Assembly: GCA_965116625.1 (NCBI GenBank)
Contig: OZ220717.1
Location: 3,100,001-3,164,000, forward strand
Direction: 5' to 3'
DNA: 64,000 nucleotides
Source: VXNE01 sp965116625
Lineage (GTDB): Bacteria > Pseudomonadota > Gammaproteobacteria > Pseudomonadales > Azotimanducaceae
Shown here in pieces: positions 35,963 through 45,931 of the stretch (positions within the stretch are counted from its first letter, which is position 1; every line of letters begins with the position of its first letter). The notes under the pieces were generated by a model. The model was not told where the DNA came from, made no database searches, and saw nothing but the letters and a program-made list of their open reading frames with translations. A program made the position numbers and the translations under genes.

Positions 35963-37171
35963 TCAGGCCACAAGTTCATGGATACTGAGAATCGGCAGGA
36001 GTATGGCCAACACGATGGTGACAACGACGAGCCCCATGATAACCATCATCGTCGGCTCGAACACGCGTACGAGGGCATTCGTCAGCCTCTCGATTTCGCT
36101 TTGCTGAAACCGCGCCACCTTGCGCAGCATCGTGTCCAGTTCGCCGCTCGACTCGCCGCTTGCGACCATGTGCAGGAACATCGGCGGGAAGTGCCCCGAG
36201 GCACCCAGCGCTGCGCGCAGGCTTGCGCCTTCACTCACCCGCTGGACGGCATCGCCCAGGCCCCTTTTCAGCCACTGGTTGGAGACCACCTCCCCGGCGA
36301 TGCGCATGGCTTCGACCAATGGGACGCCGCTCGATGTCAGTATCGAAAGCGTATTGGCGTAGCGGCTGGCGTTGCTGCCCCGAACGATCCGGCCCAGCAA
36401 CGGCAGGGCGAGCTTGCGGCGATCCCATTGCAGGCGGGCGCCGGGGTTTGTGAGCAGGCGGCGAAGGCCGATCCAGACCGCGAGGAGGCCGATGGCCAGA
36501 GCCCACAGGTAGCTTTGCAGGAACTCGCTCAATGAGATCATGAACCGCGTCAGCAGCGGCAGTTCGCTCCCGGTGTCTTCGAACACCTGCACGATTTCCG
36601 GCACGATGTATACCAGCAGGGCGCCGACGATCAGCATGGCGAAGACCAACAGGACGACGGGATAGAACAGTGCCATTTCGACGTTCCTGCGCGACTCGAA
36701 ACTCGCCTCGGTATAGTCGGCGAGGTTGTCCAGCACGGCGTCGAGGTGGCCCGACTGCTCGCCCGCGGCCACCGTGGACCGGTACATGTCGGAGAACGTG
36801 GACGGAAACTCGCCGAGGGCCGCGGCGAGTGTGTGTCCTTCCCGCACCCTTCCGCGCACGGTCATGATCATGGCACGGGGGCGGCGTTTCTCGATCTGGC
36901 CGGCGACGGCGTCGAGTGATTCCTCGACGGGCAGCCCGGCGGAGATCATCGTGGCCATCTGGCGGGTGAACAGGGCTTGATCGAGCGCCGACATGCCGCG
37001 GGGAAGCGCCCAGCGGAACCCGCTGGGACGCTCCCGGGTCTTGTCGACGGAAAGCGGCGTGAGCCCGGCGTCGCGCAACGCCTGGCGCACCTGGCGGCTG
37101 CTGTCGCCTTCGGTGACCCCCTTTTTCCTGCGTCCCCGTGAATCGAGGGCAAGGTATTCGAAGGCAGCCAT
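35963..37171 (-). CDS. gspF: Type II secretion inner-membrane protein GspF
   Basis: A 402-residue polytopic platform protein. The opening AAFEYLALDSRGRRKKGV is the usual GspF N-terminus. Two T2SSF domains (about 70-195 and 270-395) each have the motif of type QMATMISAGLPVEESL and LSILTSSGVPLVEAM. It ends three bases before gspG. Confidence 0.95.
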   Translation of the reverse strand: MAAFEYLALDSRGRRKKGVTEGDSSRQVRQALRDAGLTPLSVDKTRERPSGFRWALPRGMSALDQALFTRQMATMISAGLPVEESLDAVAGQIEKRRPRAMIMTVRGRVREGHTLAAALGEFPSTFSDMYRSTVAAGEQSGHLDAVLDNLADYTEASFESRRNVEMALFYPVVLLVFAMLIVGALLVYIVPEIVQVFEDTGSELPLLTRFMISLSEFLQSYLWALAIGLLAVWIGLRRLLTNPGARLQWDRRKLALPLLGRIVRGSNASRYANTLSILTSSGVPLVEAMRIAGEVVSNQWLKRGLGDAVQRVSEGASLRAALGASGHFPPMFLHMVASGESSGELDTMLRKVARFQQSEIERLTNALVRVFEPTMMVIMGLVVVTIVLAILLPILSIHELVA

Positions 37172-37314
37172 GGGGCGCTATGGGCCTGCGCCGTTGAACC
37201 GCACGTCAGTACCGATCGAGGTGCGGGGTGCGGGATGGGTGGGATGGGCGAGAACAGGAGGCTTGGGCGGGGGTGAAATGCGGCGCGCGCCTTCGGCTCC
37301 GACGGATTCCATAG

Positions 37315-38811
37315 CTACGTGCTCCCGTCGTCCAGGGTAGCCCGCATCACCTCTTCCACCGTCGTAATTCCCCGTTGCACCTTCGCGCGTCCGTCCTCGC
37401 GAATGCTGGGGAAGCGCTCCCGGATGTGGTGGAACAGCGTCTGCTCCGACGCGCGGTCGTGGATCAGTTCCCGCATGGGGTCGTCGGCAACGATGAGTTC
37501 GTAAATACCTGTTCGTCCGCGGTAGCCGCTATGCCCGCAGGCGTCGCATCCCCGGGCGCGATAGATGGTGGTGCCATTCCCGGCATCCAGGAAGCGCCGT
37601 TCGAAGTCGTTCGGCTGCCGAGGCTCCTTGCATTGATCGCACAGTACCCTGACCAGCCTTTGCGCCAGAACGCCGGCGAGGCTCGAGGCCACGAGAAACG
37701 GCTCGACGCCCTGGTCCACCAGGCGGACCACCGCGCCGACCGCCGTATTGGTGTGCAGCGTCGACATCACCAGGTGGCCCGTGAGGCTCGCCTGGATCGC
37801 GATCTGCGCCGTCTCGAGATCGCGAATCTCGCCCACCATGACGACGTCGGGATCCTGGCGAAGAATTGCCCGCAGGCCCCTGGCAAAGGTCATGTCCGCC
37901 TTCTCGTTGACCTGCGTCTGCCCTATTCCGGTCAGGTTGTACTCGATCGGATCCTCTATCGTGAGGATGTTCATGGTCCGCGTGCTGAGTTCGGTCAACG
38001 ACGCGTACAGGGTCGTGGTTTTTCCGGAACCGGTCGGTCCGGTCACGAGAAAGATGCCGTGGGGCCGATGGACCACCTCGCGCAGCAGTTCAAGGACTTC
38101 CTGGCTCATGCCGAGGTACGGCAATGTCAGCCGTTCCGCCTGCTTGTCCAGGATGCGCAGGACCACCCGCTCCCCGTTCGCCGAAGGCAGCGTCGATACG
38201 CGGACGTCCACTTCGCGGCCCCCGATGCGCAGCGTGATCCTGCCGTCCTGGGGAATTCGCTTCTCTGCGATGTCGAGTTTCGCCATCACCTTGATGCGCG
38301 ACACCAGGAGCGGTGCGAGGGCGCGTTTCGGCCGCACGATCTCGCGCATGACGCCATCGATGCGGAAACGCACGGACAGGTCTTTCTCGAAGGTCTCGAT
38401 GTGCACATCCGAAGCGTCTGCCCTGATCGCCTCTGCCAGGAGCGCGTTGATCAGGCGAATGATGGGCGCGTCGTCCTCCTGCTCCAGCAGGTCACCCACC
38501 TCGGGCACCGATTCCGCCAGGCGCGCGAGGTCCATGTCGTCGCCGAGGTCCTCCACCATCTGCTTCGCCTCGGAGGCGTCCCTGGCGTAGACCTCGGTGA
38601 GCAGGCGCTCGAATTCCCCGTTCGAGACCCTGCGCAGGGCGAAACCGCTTCCGGCAAACCGCCTGACCTCTGCCAGGGTGGTCAACGCCGGCACCTCCCT
38701 GCACACCAGCGTGATGCCCCCGTTCGATTCGGGACCATCCGTGATGGCGACGCCGAACCTTCTCGCGAAAGCGAACGGCAGTCGTCTGGCGAGTTCACGC
38801 GGTTCCTGCAT
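37315..38811 (-). CDS. gspE: Type II secretion ATPase GspE
   Basis: A 498-residue secretion ATPase. It opens with LPFAFARRFGV, typical of the family, followed by the T2SSE core with Walker A GPTGSGKTTT, Asp box LTIEDPIEYNLTGIGQTQVN, Walker B LRQDPDVVMVGEIRD and His box TGHLVMSTLHTN. The four-cysteine zinc site is present as CDQC and CDAC. The ATG at 38811 gives normal family length; upstream sequence in the frame lies inside the NUDIX gene. A 143-bp gap separates it from gspF. Confidence 0.95.
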   Translation of the reverse strand: MQEPRELARRLPFAFARRFGVAITDGPESNGGITLVCREVPALTTLAEVRRFAGSGFALRRVSNGEFERLLTEVYARDASEAKQMVEDLGDDMDLARLAESVPEVGDLLEQEDDAPIIRLINALLAEAIRADASDVHIETFEKDLSVRFRIDGVMREIVRPKRALAPLLVSRIKVMAKLDIAEKRIPQDGRITLRIGGREVDVRVSTLPSANGERVVLRILDKQAERLTLPYLGMSQEVLELLREVVHRPHGIFLVTGPTGSGKTTTLYASLTELSTRTMNILTIEDPIEYNLTGIGQTQVNEKADMTFARGLRAILRQDPDVVMVGEIRDLETAQIAIQASLTGHLVMSTLHTNTAVGAVVRLVDQGVEPFLVASSLAGVLAQRLVRVLCDQCKEPRQPNDFERRFLDAGNGTTIYRARGCDACGHSGYRGRTGIYELIVADDPMRELIHDRASEQTLFHHIRERFPSIREDGRAKVQRGITTVEEVMRATLDDGST

Positions 38812-38884
38812 CTCTTTGGCAACAGTTGGCGCAACGATCACCGGATAATAGCGCCCTTGCGTGACAACCGCCTGATTTGCGTCG

Positions 38885-39610
38885 TCAATACTCGACGGCG
38901 CCGTGTTCGAAGGTGAAGCCGTCCGCCGGCATCCAGAGCCTGTGTCGTCCACCCTCGGCGTCCAGGTTCCAGTGATCGTAGCCGGCATCTTCCCGCCACA
39001 TCGCCACGCGAACGTCGTCGCTGGAACGGGCGATTCGTGTCTCGTAGAAGCGTGCGGGACGGGCACGCAGTCTCTCGAGCAATTCCGATACGGTCGCATG
39101 CTGCGCCATCTGGTACAGCGTGACCCAGGTGGGCGCGACCAGATCGATCTCACCGGCCGTGTGCCTTGCCAATGCATCGGCCGGCTGTATCCACCGGTGC
39201 GCTTCTATTTCGCCCCCATCGACGTTGATCGCCTGCTCCCCGCCCGGGCCGGCGAAGAACCAGGTGGCGAAACGCGCCGGCACATCGGGTGGAGGTGTCC
39301 AGTGGGAGAACCAGACGAACTCGCTCGCATCGAGATCAAGGCCTGCTTCCTCCCGCGCTTCGCGTGCCGCGGCGTTTCTCGCACCGGCGTGCCTGTAGTC
39401 CCGAGATTGCGGATCGCCCTCCTCCGGATAGTCGTCCGGATCGATACGTCCGCCCGGAAAGACCCACATGCCGCCGAAGGCGATGCGTGAATTCTTGCGC
39501 AGCATCAGCACCTGCGGCCCGCTACCGGTGTCGCGCAGCAACACAACGGTAGCGGCAGGCACGGCAGGCCGGACCGTGTCGCTGGTCTGCGGCCCGGCGG
39601 TGCCGTACAT
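38885..39610 (-). CDS. NUDIX hydrolase (long-insert, NUDT19-like)
   Basis: A 241-residue NUDIX protein. The Nudix helix REAREEAGL is clear, and GGRIDPDDYPEEGD before it shows the long insert common in the CoA/NUDT19-like subgroup. Substrate is unknown. The ATG at 39610 follows AGGA by 5 nt and is preferred to the ATG at 39640, which lacks a ribosome-binding site. It lies upstream of gspE on the same strand and may share transcription. Confidence 0.88.
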   Translation of the reverse strand: MYGTAGPQTSDTVRPAVPAATVVLLRDTGSGPQVLMLRKNSRIAFGGMWVFPGGRIDPDDYPEEGDPQSRDYRHAGARNAAAREAREEAGLDLDASEFVWFSHWTPPPDVPARFATWFFAGPGGEQAINVDGGEIEAHRWIQPADALARHTAGEIDLVAPTWVTLYQMAQHATVSELLERLRARPARFYETRIARSSDDVRVAMWREDAGYDHWNLDAEGGRHRLWMPADGFTFEHGAVEY

Positions 39611-39707
39611 GTCGTTCCTGTGCCTGGGTTGGTGCGTCATTGGCTATCTGTTGACCGGCTACGCGGGGTATGTTCCGCCGTTAGGTGGCACAAGACAAAT
39701 CTATTAT

Positions 39708-39722
39708 TGCGAATATTTCTCA
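39708..39722 (+). promoter_or_regulatory. Candidate Fur box upstream of the TonB-dependent receptor
   Basis: TGCGAATATTTCTCA matches 10 of 14 defined positions of the 7-1-7 Fur motif TGATAATNATTATCA and has inner dyad GAA...TTC. It lies 43 bp before the receptor start codon in an AT-rich patch. By-eye match only; iron control is an inference. Confidence 0.35.
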
Positions 39723-39764
39723 TTTAGATTAGCGTATACGTCTCATTTACCAAAGGGCACCGCA

Positions 39765-42047
39765 ATGAGGCGACGACATCCCGCGAGGAGCATCCGGCTG
39801 ACCGGTGCATGCTTGTCCGCGCTCCCCGCGTTCGTCGCGGCAGCCGGGTCCGGCGCCGTTGCGGAGGAGGAACCGCCCGCGTTCCTTGAAGAGGTCATGA
39901 TCGTCGGCACGCGTGACGATGTCAGGAACATGCCGGGAGCAGCCCATGTCGTCGGACCGGAGGACCTCGAACGGTTCGCCTATACGGACATCCAGCGCAT
40001 GGCGCGCCAGGTCCCCGGCGTCTCGATTCAGGTCGAGGACGGATTCGGCCTGCGGCCCAACATCAGCATCCGGGGTGTGGCGAGCGAACGCAGCGGCCGC
40101 ATCACGTTGCTGGAAGACAATGTCCTGATCGCCCCGGCGCCCTACTCCGCGCCATCCGCATACTACTTTCCCACGGCCGGGCGCATGCATTCCCTGGAGG
40201 TTCTCAAGGGTCCTGCGGCCATCACCCAGGGTCCGTATACGATCGGCGGGGCATTGAACCTCGTCTCGACGCCCATCCCGTCGGAGGTGACCGGATCGGT
40301 GGTGGCCGAGGGTGGCCAGCACGGTACCTGGCGGCTGCACGCGACCTACGGCGGTTCGACTGACCGGGATCTCGGATTCCTGATCGAGACCCACCAATGG
40401 GTATCGGACGGATACCAGGCGGTGGATCGGGGCGGCAATAGCGGTCTCGTGCTTTCCGATTACACCGTCAAAGCGCGCTTCGCGCCGAACGACTCCCGGC
40501 ACAGGTTCGATGTGAAGCTGCAGTTCGCGGACCAGGTTTCCGACCAGAGCTACCTGGGACTGACCGATCAAGACTTCGCCCATGATCCTTTCCGGCGCTA
40601 CGGCGTGTCGTCGCTGGACGAGATCGAAACTGATCACGAGCAGGCGATCCTCCGGTATACCTACGCGCTTGGCACGTCGGCGGAATTCTCTGCGGTTGCC
40701 TACAACAACACCCATGCGCGGAACTGGTTCAAGACCGAAGGCATTGATTTCGATGGCAGCGAAAACGCGCAGGGTCTGTCGCGCACAAGCTGGTCGAACG
40801 TGATTCGCGCGGCAAACATGGGCGCGACCCTGTCAGGACTGGACCACAACGAGCTGCTGGCGATCCTGCACGGTACCACCGACACCCCCGCCGGAAGCAT
40901 CCAGGTACGTTCGAATGCGCGGGAGTACTACTCGCGGGGCCTGCAACTGGGGCTGGCATGGAACCCCGCCTTCGGCGACACGGAACATGCGATCGACATC
41001 GGGGTGCGTCTGCACGCCGACGAAGAGGATCGATTGCAGCGAAACAGTGCCTATAGCCAACGCAACGGTGCGCTCGTGCTGGACGACGCGGGTTTGCCTG
41101 GCAACGCCGGCAACCGCATACAGGAAGCCCGTGCCGTTTCGTTGTTCGTGCAGGATCGCATCGACCTCGATCGCTGGTCGGTGTCGGCCGGATTACGCTA
41201 CGAGGACATCGAACAGGAGAGAACGCGCTACGAAACGCGTTCCGGCCGCACTGCCGACCCCTCTGCGCGTTCCGCCGACAACCTGCGTGACCGCCGGGAG
41301 AACACGACCCGGGTGCTGTTGCCCGGCATCGCCTTGAGCTTCGATGCCACTGGGGACGCGCAGTTGTTCATTGGCGTACACAAGGGCTTTACCGCTCCCA
41401 GCAATGCGCCCGGCGTCAAGGAAGAGACGGCGCTCAACTACGAGGCCGGCGCGCGGATTCATGGCCAACGCTGGCGCGGCGAGCTGACCGCCTTCTTCAG
41501 CGACTACGACAACCTCCTGGGCGAATGCACGGCCTCCTCCGGGGCTGACTGCGAGATTGGGGACGCTTTCAATGGCGATGCGGCGACGGTGCGCGGCCTC
41601 GAAGCGTCATTCAGCACCGATCTTTCGGCCGGAACCGATTTCCAGTTGCCGTTGACGCTGACATTCACGCACCTCGATGCCAGGTTCGACTCCGACGTGG
41701 CGGATACGGATTTCTTCGGTGACGTGCGCCGCGGTGACCCGCTGCCGTACCTTCCGAAGCAACAGGCGCACGCCATGCTCGGCGTATTGCGCGGCCGGAC
41801 CGAGGCCAACATCGCCTTGCACTACGTCGACGAAGTGTGCGTCCGTGCTTCGTGCGGCGACCTTGAGAAGACCGATTCGGCCCTGACCGTGGATGCCGCC
41901 GCGTCATGGCGGCTGAATACGCGCGTGACGCTATTCGCCCGAATCGAGAACCTGACACGCTCGACGGGCATTCTCGGCCGGCATCCGTACGGTGCGCGCC
42001 CGAACAAGGATCGCTCGATGGCGGCGGGCGTGCGGGCGAAGTTCTAG
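39765..42047 (+). CDS. TonB-dependent outer-membrane receptor (FecA-like)
   Basis: A 760-residue receptor. A signal peptide (about 1-35) is followed by a TonB-box-like stretch EEVMIVGTRDD, a plug domain (about 45-170, with ISIRGVASERSGRITLLEDN and VLKGPAAITQGPYTIGGALN) and a 22-stranded barrel ending in the aromatic residue Phe (GVRAKF). Plug features resemble ferric citrate/siderophore receptors. The ATG at 39765 has AAAGGG 7 nt upstream; the long open frame before it is not coding. A TonB module lies at 61.7-64 kb. Confidence 0.93.
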   Translation: MRRRHPARSIRLTGACLSALPAFVAAAGSGAVAEEEPPAFLEEVMIVGTRDDVRNMPGAAHVVGPEDLERFAYTDIQRMARQVPGVSIQVEDGFGLRPNISIRGVASERSGRITLLEDNVLIAPAPYSAPSAYYFPTAGRMHSLEVLKGPAAITQGPYTIGGALNLVSTPIPSEVTGSVVAEGGQHGTWRLHATYGGSTDRDLGFLIETHQWVSDGYQAVDRGGNSGLVLSDYTVKARFAPNDSRHRFDVKLQFADQVSDQSYLGLTDQDFAHDPFRRYGVSSLDEIETDHEQAILRYTYALGTSAEFSAVAYNNTHARNWFKTEGIDFDGSENAQGLSRTSWSNVIRAANMGATLSGLDHNELLAILHGTTDTPAGSIQVRSNAREYYSRGLQLGLAWNPAFGDTEHAIDIGVRLHADEEDRLQRNSAYSQRNGALVLDDAGLPGNAGNRIQEARAVSLFVQDRIDLDRWSVSAGLRYEDIEQERTRYETRSGRTADPSARSADNLRDRRENTTRVLLPGIALSFDATGDAQLFIGVHKGFTAPSNAPGVKEETALNYEAGARIHGQRWRGELTAFFSDYDNLLGECTASSGADCEIGDAFNGDAATVRGLEASFSTDLSAGTDFQLPLTLTFTHLDARFDSDVADTDFFGDVRRGDPLPYLPKQQAHAMLGVLRGRTEANIALHYVDEVCVRASCGDLEKTDSALTVDAAASWRLNTRVTLFARIENLTRSTGILGRHPYGARPNKDRSMAAGVRAKF

Positions 42048-42054
42048 TCGTTCC

Positions 42055-42105
42055 GAGAACCCTCAGCCGGGGAAACTTCCCAACCGCTTGCCGCGTAAGG
42101 AAGTG
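42055..42105. repeat. Dispersed copy related to the gspH-gspI duplication
   Basis: About 50 bp just after the receptor stop. On the plus strand it shares TCAGCCGGGGAA, an ACCGCT block and GGAAGTGC, in the same order and spacing, with the minus-strand reading of the 90-bp units at 34741-34920. Similarity is partial, and it fades after about 42105. Confidence 0.55.
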
Positions 42106-42213
42106 CTTGCATAGCCCCCGTCAGCGGAGGCGTGCCTACGTGGAAGATGACTGACCACCCGTCGATCCTGTGTGATACTTCTCCTTGGATTCTGCGCCGC
42201 TGGGAGGGCCCTC

Positions 42214-42738
42214 ATGTCCATCACACTCTACGATGCTACCGCCCTCACCTTTCTCCAGATCCTTGGCGGAGCTGAGCGGGTTCTCCAGAAAGGTCGCGAC
42301 CACTGTGAATCGAATGACATCGACCTGGACGATGTCGTCGGGATGCGGCTGATCGAGGACATGCATCCGTTCCGGTACCAGGTCGTTGCCATGACCCACC
42401 ATTCGCTGGGTGCGATCCGGGCCGTGGAAGCGGGCACCTTCAGTCCGCCTCCGTCAGACACGGACCAGGACTACGGGGCCCTTCAACAGCTCGTTGCCGA
42501 CACGCGCGAGGAGATTGGGGGGTACTCGGCCGACGCCATAAACGGCCTGGCGGACAACCGGGTCGAGTTCAGGTCCGGAAGTTTCAGCCTGCCGTACCGG
42601 GGCGCCGACTTCCTCCTGTCGTTCTCGTTGATGAACTTCTATTTTCACGCGACGACCGCTTACGACATGCTGCGCATGCGAGGCGTGCAGATCGGCAAGC
42701 GGGATTTCGCGGGCAGGGTCCGGTTCCTGAAGGAGTAA
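42214..42738 (+). CDS. DUF1993-family protein
   Basis: A 174-residue protein of the DUF1993 family. The core shows the helices MRLIEDMHPFRYQVVAMTHHSLGAIRA and a C-terminal FYFHATTAYDMLRMRGVQIGKRDF in two parts; His residues here suit a DinB-like four-helix fold. Function unknown. The ATG at 42214 follows GGAGG by 6-7 nt and is preferred over the longer frame from 42172. Confidence 0.85.
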   Translation: MSITLYDATALTFLQILGGAERVLQKGRDHCESNDIDLDDVVGMRLIEDMHPFRYQVVAMTHHSLGAIRAVEAGTFSPPPSDTDQDYGALQQLVADTREEIGGYSADAINGLADNRVEFRSGSFSLPYRGADFLLSFSLMNFYFHATTAYDMLRMRGVQIGKRDFAGRVRFLKE

Positions 42739-42770
42739 CGCCCCGGCGCCGGCGGGCCGCCGGCTTGGGT

Positions 42771-45761
42771 TCAACTGGAGAGGCGCAGCAGTTCCGCGTT
42801 GCCGCCTATGGCTGCCGTATTCCGGGTCACCGTCCGTTCTACCGCGAATCTCGGCAGATAGTGGGGACCGCCAGCCTTCGGACCAGTTCCGGAAAGTCTC
42901 TCGCCGCCGAACGGCTGGACACCCGGAACGGCCCCGATCATGTCCCGGTTGACGTAGCTGTTGCCTGCCTTCACCGTCGCCATCACCCTTTCCGCCCGCT
43001 GCAGAATTCTTGAGTGGATGCCGAGGGTCAGGCCGAAGCCGGCACCCTGGATGTCCGCCAGTGCGCCTTCAAATCCGCCGGCGGAAAACCGTGCCACGTG
43101 CAGGATGGGGCCGAAGTGCTCGGCATCGAGATGCCTGATGGAGGGGACTTCGATCAGCGCGGGACCGATGTGCCAGCCCTTGAGGCCGTCCGGAAGGTCG
43201 CACTGGTACACGACTTGTTCGCGATTCGCTTCGATGTGGGCGGTCAGGCGCTCGAACGCCGTCTGGTCGATGACCGGCCCGATGTCGGTCGCGGGACTTG
43301 CGGGGTCGCCGATAACGAGGGTCTGCATCGCATCCGCAATCATGGCGAGCAGTCGCTTTGCGATGTCCTCCTGGGCATACAACACGCGCAGGGACGAGCA
43401 CCTCTGCCCGGCGGACCGGAAAGCCGACGCGATGACGTCGTCGACGACCTGCTCGAGCAGTGCCGTCGAGTCCACGATCATGGCGTTCTGGCCACCCGTC
43501 TCCGCGATGAGCGGCACGATGGGACCGTCCTTCGCGGCGAGCGCGCGCTGAATCTCTTTTGCGGCCGCAGTCGACCCGGTAAAGGCTACGCCGGCGATGC
43601 CATCGTTCGCCACGATCTCGGCGCCGATGGCGTCTCCGCCAATGGCCAGGCAGACCACGTCCTGCGGGATCCCGGCCTCGTGCATCAATGCGGTCGCGAG
43701 TGCTGCGATGTTCGGCGTCTGCGGCGCGGGCTTGGCGATAACGGTATTGCCGGCGGCCAGGGCCGCGACGACCTGGCCGGTGAAGATGGCGAGCGGGAAG
43801 TTCCAGGGAGAAATACAGGCAAATACGCCCCGGCCATGCAGCGTCAGAGTGTTGGTCTCTCCGGTGGCCCCGTCCAGCAGCGTTCCGGTGCCGAACAGGC
43901 GTTCGGCCTCGCGACCGTAGTAGCGGCAGAAGTCGGCCGCCTCCCTGATCTCCGCCACGGCATCCCGCAGTGTCTTGCCGGCTTCCTGGGCGAGCACGGT
44001 GACGAATCGGGCGCGGTTTTCCTCGATCAGGTCCGCGAGCCGGTCGAGGCACGCCCGCCGCTGCCCAGCCGGGGTTGCCTCCCACGCCTGGAATCCGCCA
44101 GCGGCCCGCGCCACCAGGGCTTCGACACTTTCGGTGCCTTCCACCATCGAGACTTCGTCGCAGCTTCGGGCAGCGGCGACCAACGCCTGGACCTCGCGAC
44201 GGTCCCCGAGATCGAGCCCCACCGAGTTTCTGCGCGTCTCCCCGAAGAGGTCCCGCGGCAAGGGTATCTCGGGATGCGCCTCGCCACCGTATGCCGCCAC
44301 CACGGCGACAGGATCATGGACGACTTCCGACGGTACCACTTCCTCGTCGAGGAACCGGTTGACGAACGAGGAATTGGCGCCGTTCTCCAGCAGGCGGCGC
44401 ACCAGGTAGGCGAGCAGGTCCTTGTGCGGGCCAACCGGGGCGTATACGCGCACCGGCGGCAGGTCTTCGTAACGCCGCCGCGCCTCGTCGTAGAGCAGTA
44501 CGCCCATGCCGTGCAGGCGCTGGAACTCGTAGGCGGCACCGGATCGCGATGCCAGTTGCAGCACCGCCGCCAGGGTGTGGGCATTGTGGGTGGCGAATTG
44601 CGGAAACAGGTGCTGGCAGCGAAGCAGTTGCGCGCTGCAGGCGAGATAGGCGAGATCCGTATTGGGTTTGCGCGTGTAGACCGGGTAGCCGGTCAGCCCC
44701 TCGACCTGGGCGCGTTTGATCTCGAAGTCCCAGTAGGCCCCCTTGACCAGCCGGACCATGATCGGCCGGCCGAGGTCCTCGAGCCAGTCGATGACAGCAG
44801 GCGCCCTCTTGGAATATGCCTGGACCGCGATTCCCAGGCCGTCCCAGGACTTGAGCTCCGGTGCACGCGCCAGGCGTTCGAGCAATAGCAGCGACAGCTC
44901 CAGGCGCTCCGCTTCTTCGGCGTCGATGGCAAAGTGCAGGCCCCGGTCTGCCGCTTCGCGGGCGAGGTCGAGCAACGTGCCGCCAAGTTCATTCAGGACG
45001 CGCTGTTCCTGCAAAGGTTCGAATCGCGGATGCAGCGCGGACAGTTTGATGGAGACCCCCGAGGCTCCCCGCGGGGTCGCATGCGGATAGGCCGCACCGA
45101 TCGACCGGATCGCGTGCAGGTAGGACTCCTTGTAGCGCTCGGCGTCCGGGTATGTCCGTGCGCCCTCCCCCAGCATGTCGAACGACGACAGTCCGCCCTG
45201 GGATTTCTCCCGCGTCAACGCCTCCTCGATGGTCCGTCCCTGCACGAACTCCGCACCCAGGATGCGCACGGCCTGCGACATGGCGGCGCGCGCGACGGAC
45301 TCCCCTACCCGGCCCGCCAACTGGTTGATCCAGCCACGGACATCGCCGGTAATCTCGGTGCCGAGACCGATGACGTTGCCCGTCAACATCAACGCCCAGA
45401 CAGACGCGTTGAGGAACAGGGAGTCCGACTGTCCGACGTGGTCCGCCCAGTTCGCCGTGGCGATCTTCTCCGCGATCAGCGCCTCGGCGGTATCGTCGTC
45501 GGGAATCCTGAGAAGCGCCTCGCTGATGCACATCAGCGCGATGCCCTCTTCGTTGCGCAAGCCGAACTCGGACAGGAACACGTCGAGCACGGAGCGTTCG
45601 TCCGCGCGAGACCGGCAACCTTCCACCAGGCCGATGGCGCGATCGAGCACGCGACGGCTCTCGGCATAGGAGAACGGGACCTCGGCGAGCCGTGCCTGCA
45701 CTGCCTCGCGCTCCGCCTGGGCGCCTGCCGCGGCGATAGCGGCCCATCGATCGGCACTCAT
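42771..45761 (-). CDS. putA: Bifunctional proline dehydrogenase / glutamate semialdehyde dehydrogenase PutA
   Basis: A 996-residue minimal PutA that converts proline to glutamate. The PRODH barrel (about 130-440) has GVSIKLSALHPRFEP and FAIDAEEAERLE; the P5C dehydrogenase domain (about 510-985) has SPWNFPLAIFTGQ, the AETGGQNAMIVDST Glu motif and the active-site Cys in SAGQRCSSLRVLY. No ribbon-helix-helix DNA-binding domain is present at the N-terminus, so it should not repress its own gene. The ATG at 45761 has GGGAG 7 nt upstream; a TTG at 45785 is the alternative. Divergent from pyrB. Confidence 0.96.
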   Translation of the reverse strand: MSADRWAAIAAAGAQAEREAVQARLAEVPFSYAESRRVLDRAIGLVEGCRSRADERSVLDVFLSEFGLRNEEGIALMCISEALLRIPDDDTAEALIAEKIATANWADHVGQSDSLFLNASVWALMLTGNVIGLGTEITGDVRGWINQLAGRVGESVARAAMSQAVRILGAEFVQGRTIEEALTREKSQGGLSSFDMLGEGARTYPDAERYKESYLHAIRSIGAAYPHATPRGASGVSIKLSALHPRFEPLQEQRVLNELGGTLLDLAREAADRGLHFAIDAEEAERLELSLLLLERLARAPELKSWDGLGIAVQAYSKRAPAVIDWLEDLGRPIMVRLVKGAYWDFEIKRAQVEGLTGYPVYTRKPNTDLAYLACSAQLLRCQHLFPQFATHNAHTLAAVLQLASRSGAAYEFQRLHGMGVLLYDEARRRYEDLPPVRVYAPVGPHKDLLAYLVRRLLENGANSSFVNRFLDEEVVPSEVVHDPVAVVAAYGGEAHPEIPLPRDLFGETRRNSVGLDLGDRREVQALVAAARSCDEVSMVEGTESVEALVARAAGGFQAWEATPAGQRRACLDRLADLIEENRARFVTVLAQEAGKTLRDAVAEIREAADFCRYYGREAERLFGTGTLLDGATGETNTLTLHGRGVFACISPWNFPLAIFTGQVVAALAAGNTVIAKPAPQTPNIAALATALMHEAGIPQDVVCLAIGGDAIGAEIVANDGIAGVAFTGSTAAAKEIQRALAAKDGPIVPLIAETGGQNAMIVDSTALLEQVVDDVIASAFRSAGQRCSSLRVLYAQEDIAKRLLAMIADAMQTLVIGDPASPATDIGPVIDQTAFERLTAHIEANREQVVYQCDLPDGLKGWHIGPALIEVPSIRHLDAEHFGPILHVARFSAGGFEGALADIQGAGFGLTLGIHSRILQRAERVMATVKAGNSYVNRDMIGAVPGVQPFGGERLSGTGPKAGGPHYLPRFAVERTVTRNTAAIGGNAELLRLSS

Positions 45762-45931
45762 CGATTCACTCCCGGGACCGGCCAATCAGCATGCGTGGGG
45801 ACATGATTTGGGCTTCCTCGCGTCTGCGTCGAGTATAGCGGTGCAATCGCGGCCGTCACGGCCCGTCTCCATGGATTTGCGGATGAAAGTCCCTGCCCCA
45901 GGAAGTATGATTTCGGCTCCAAGGGGGGCCC

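Noticed and set aside
37375..38916. A 513-codon plus-strand frame opposite gspE
   Set aside because: It mirrors gspE, which has all ATPase motifs; no independent evidence.
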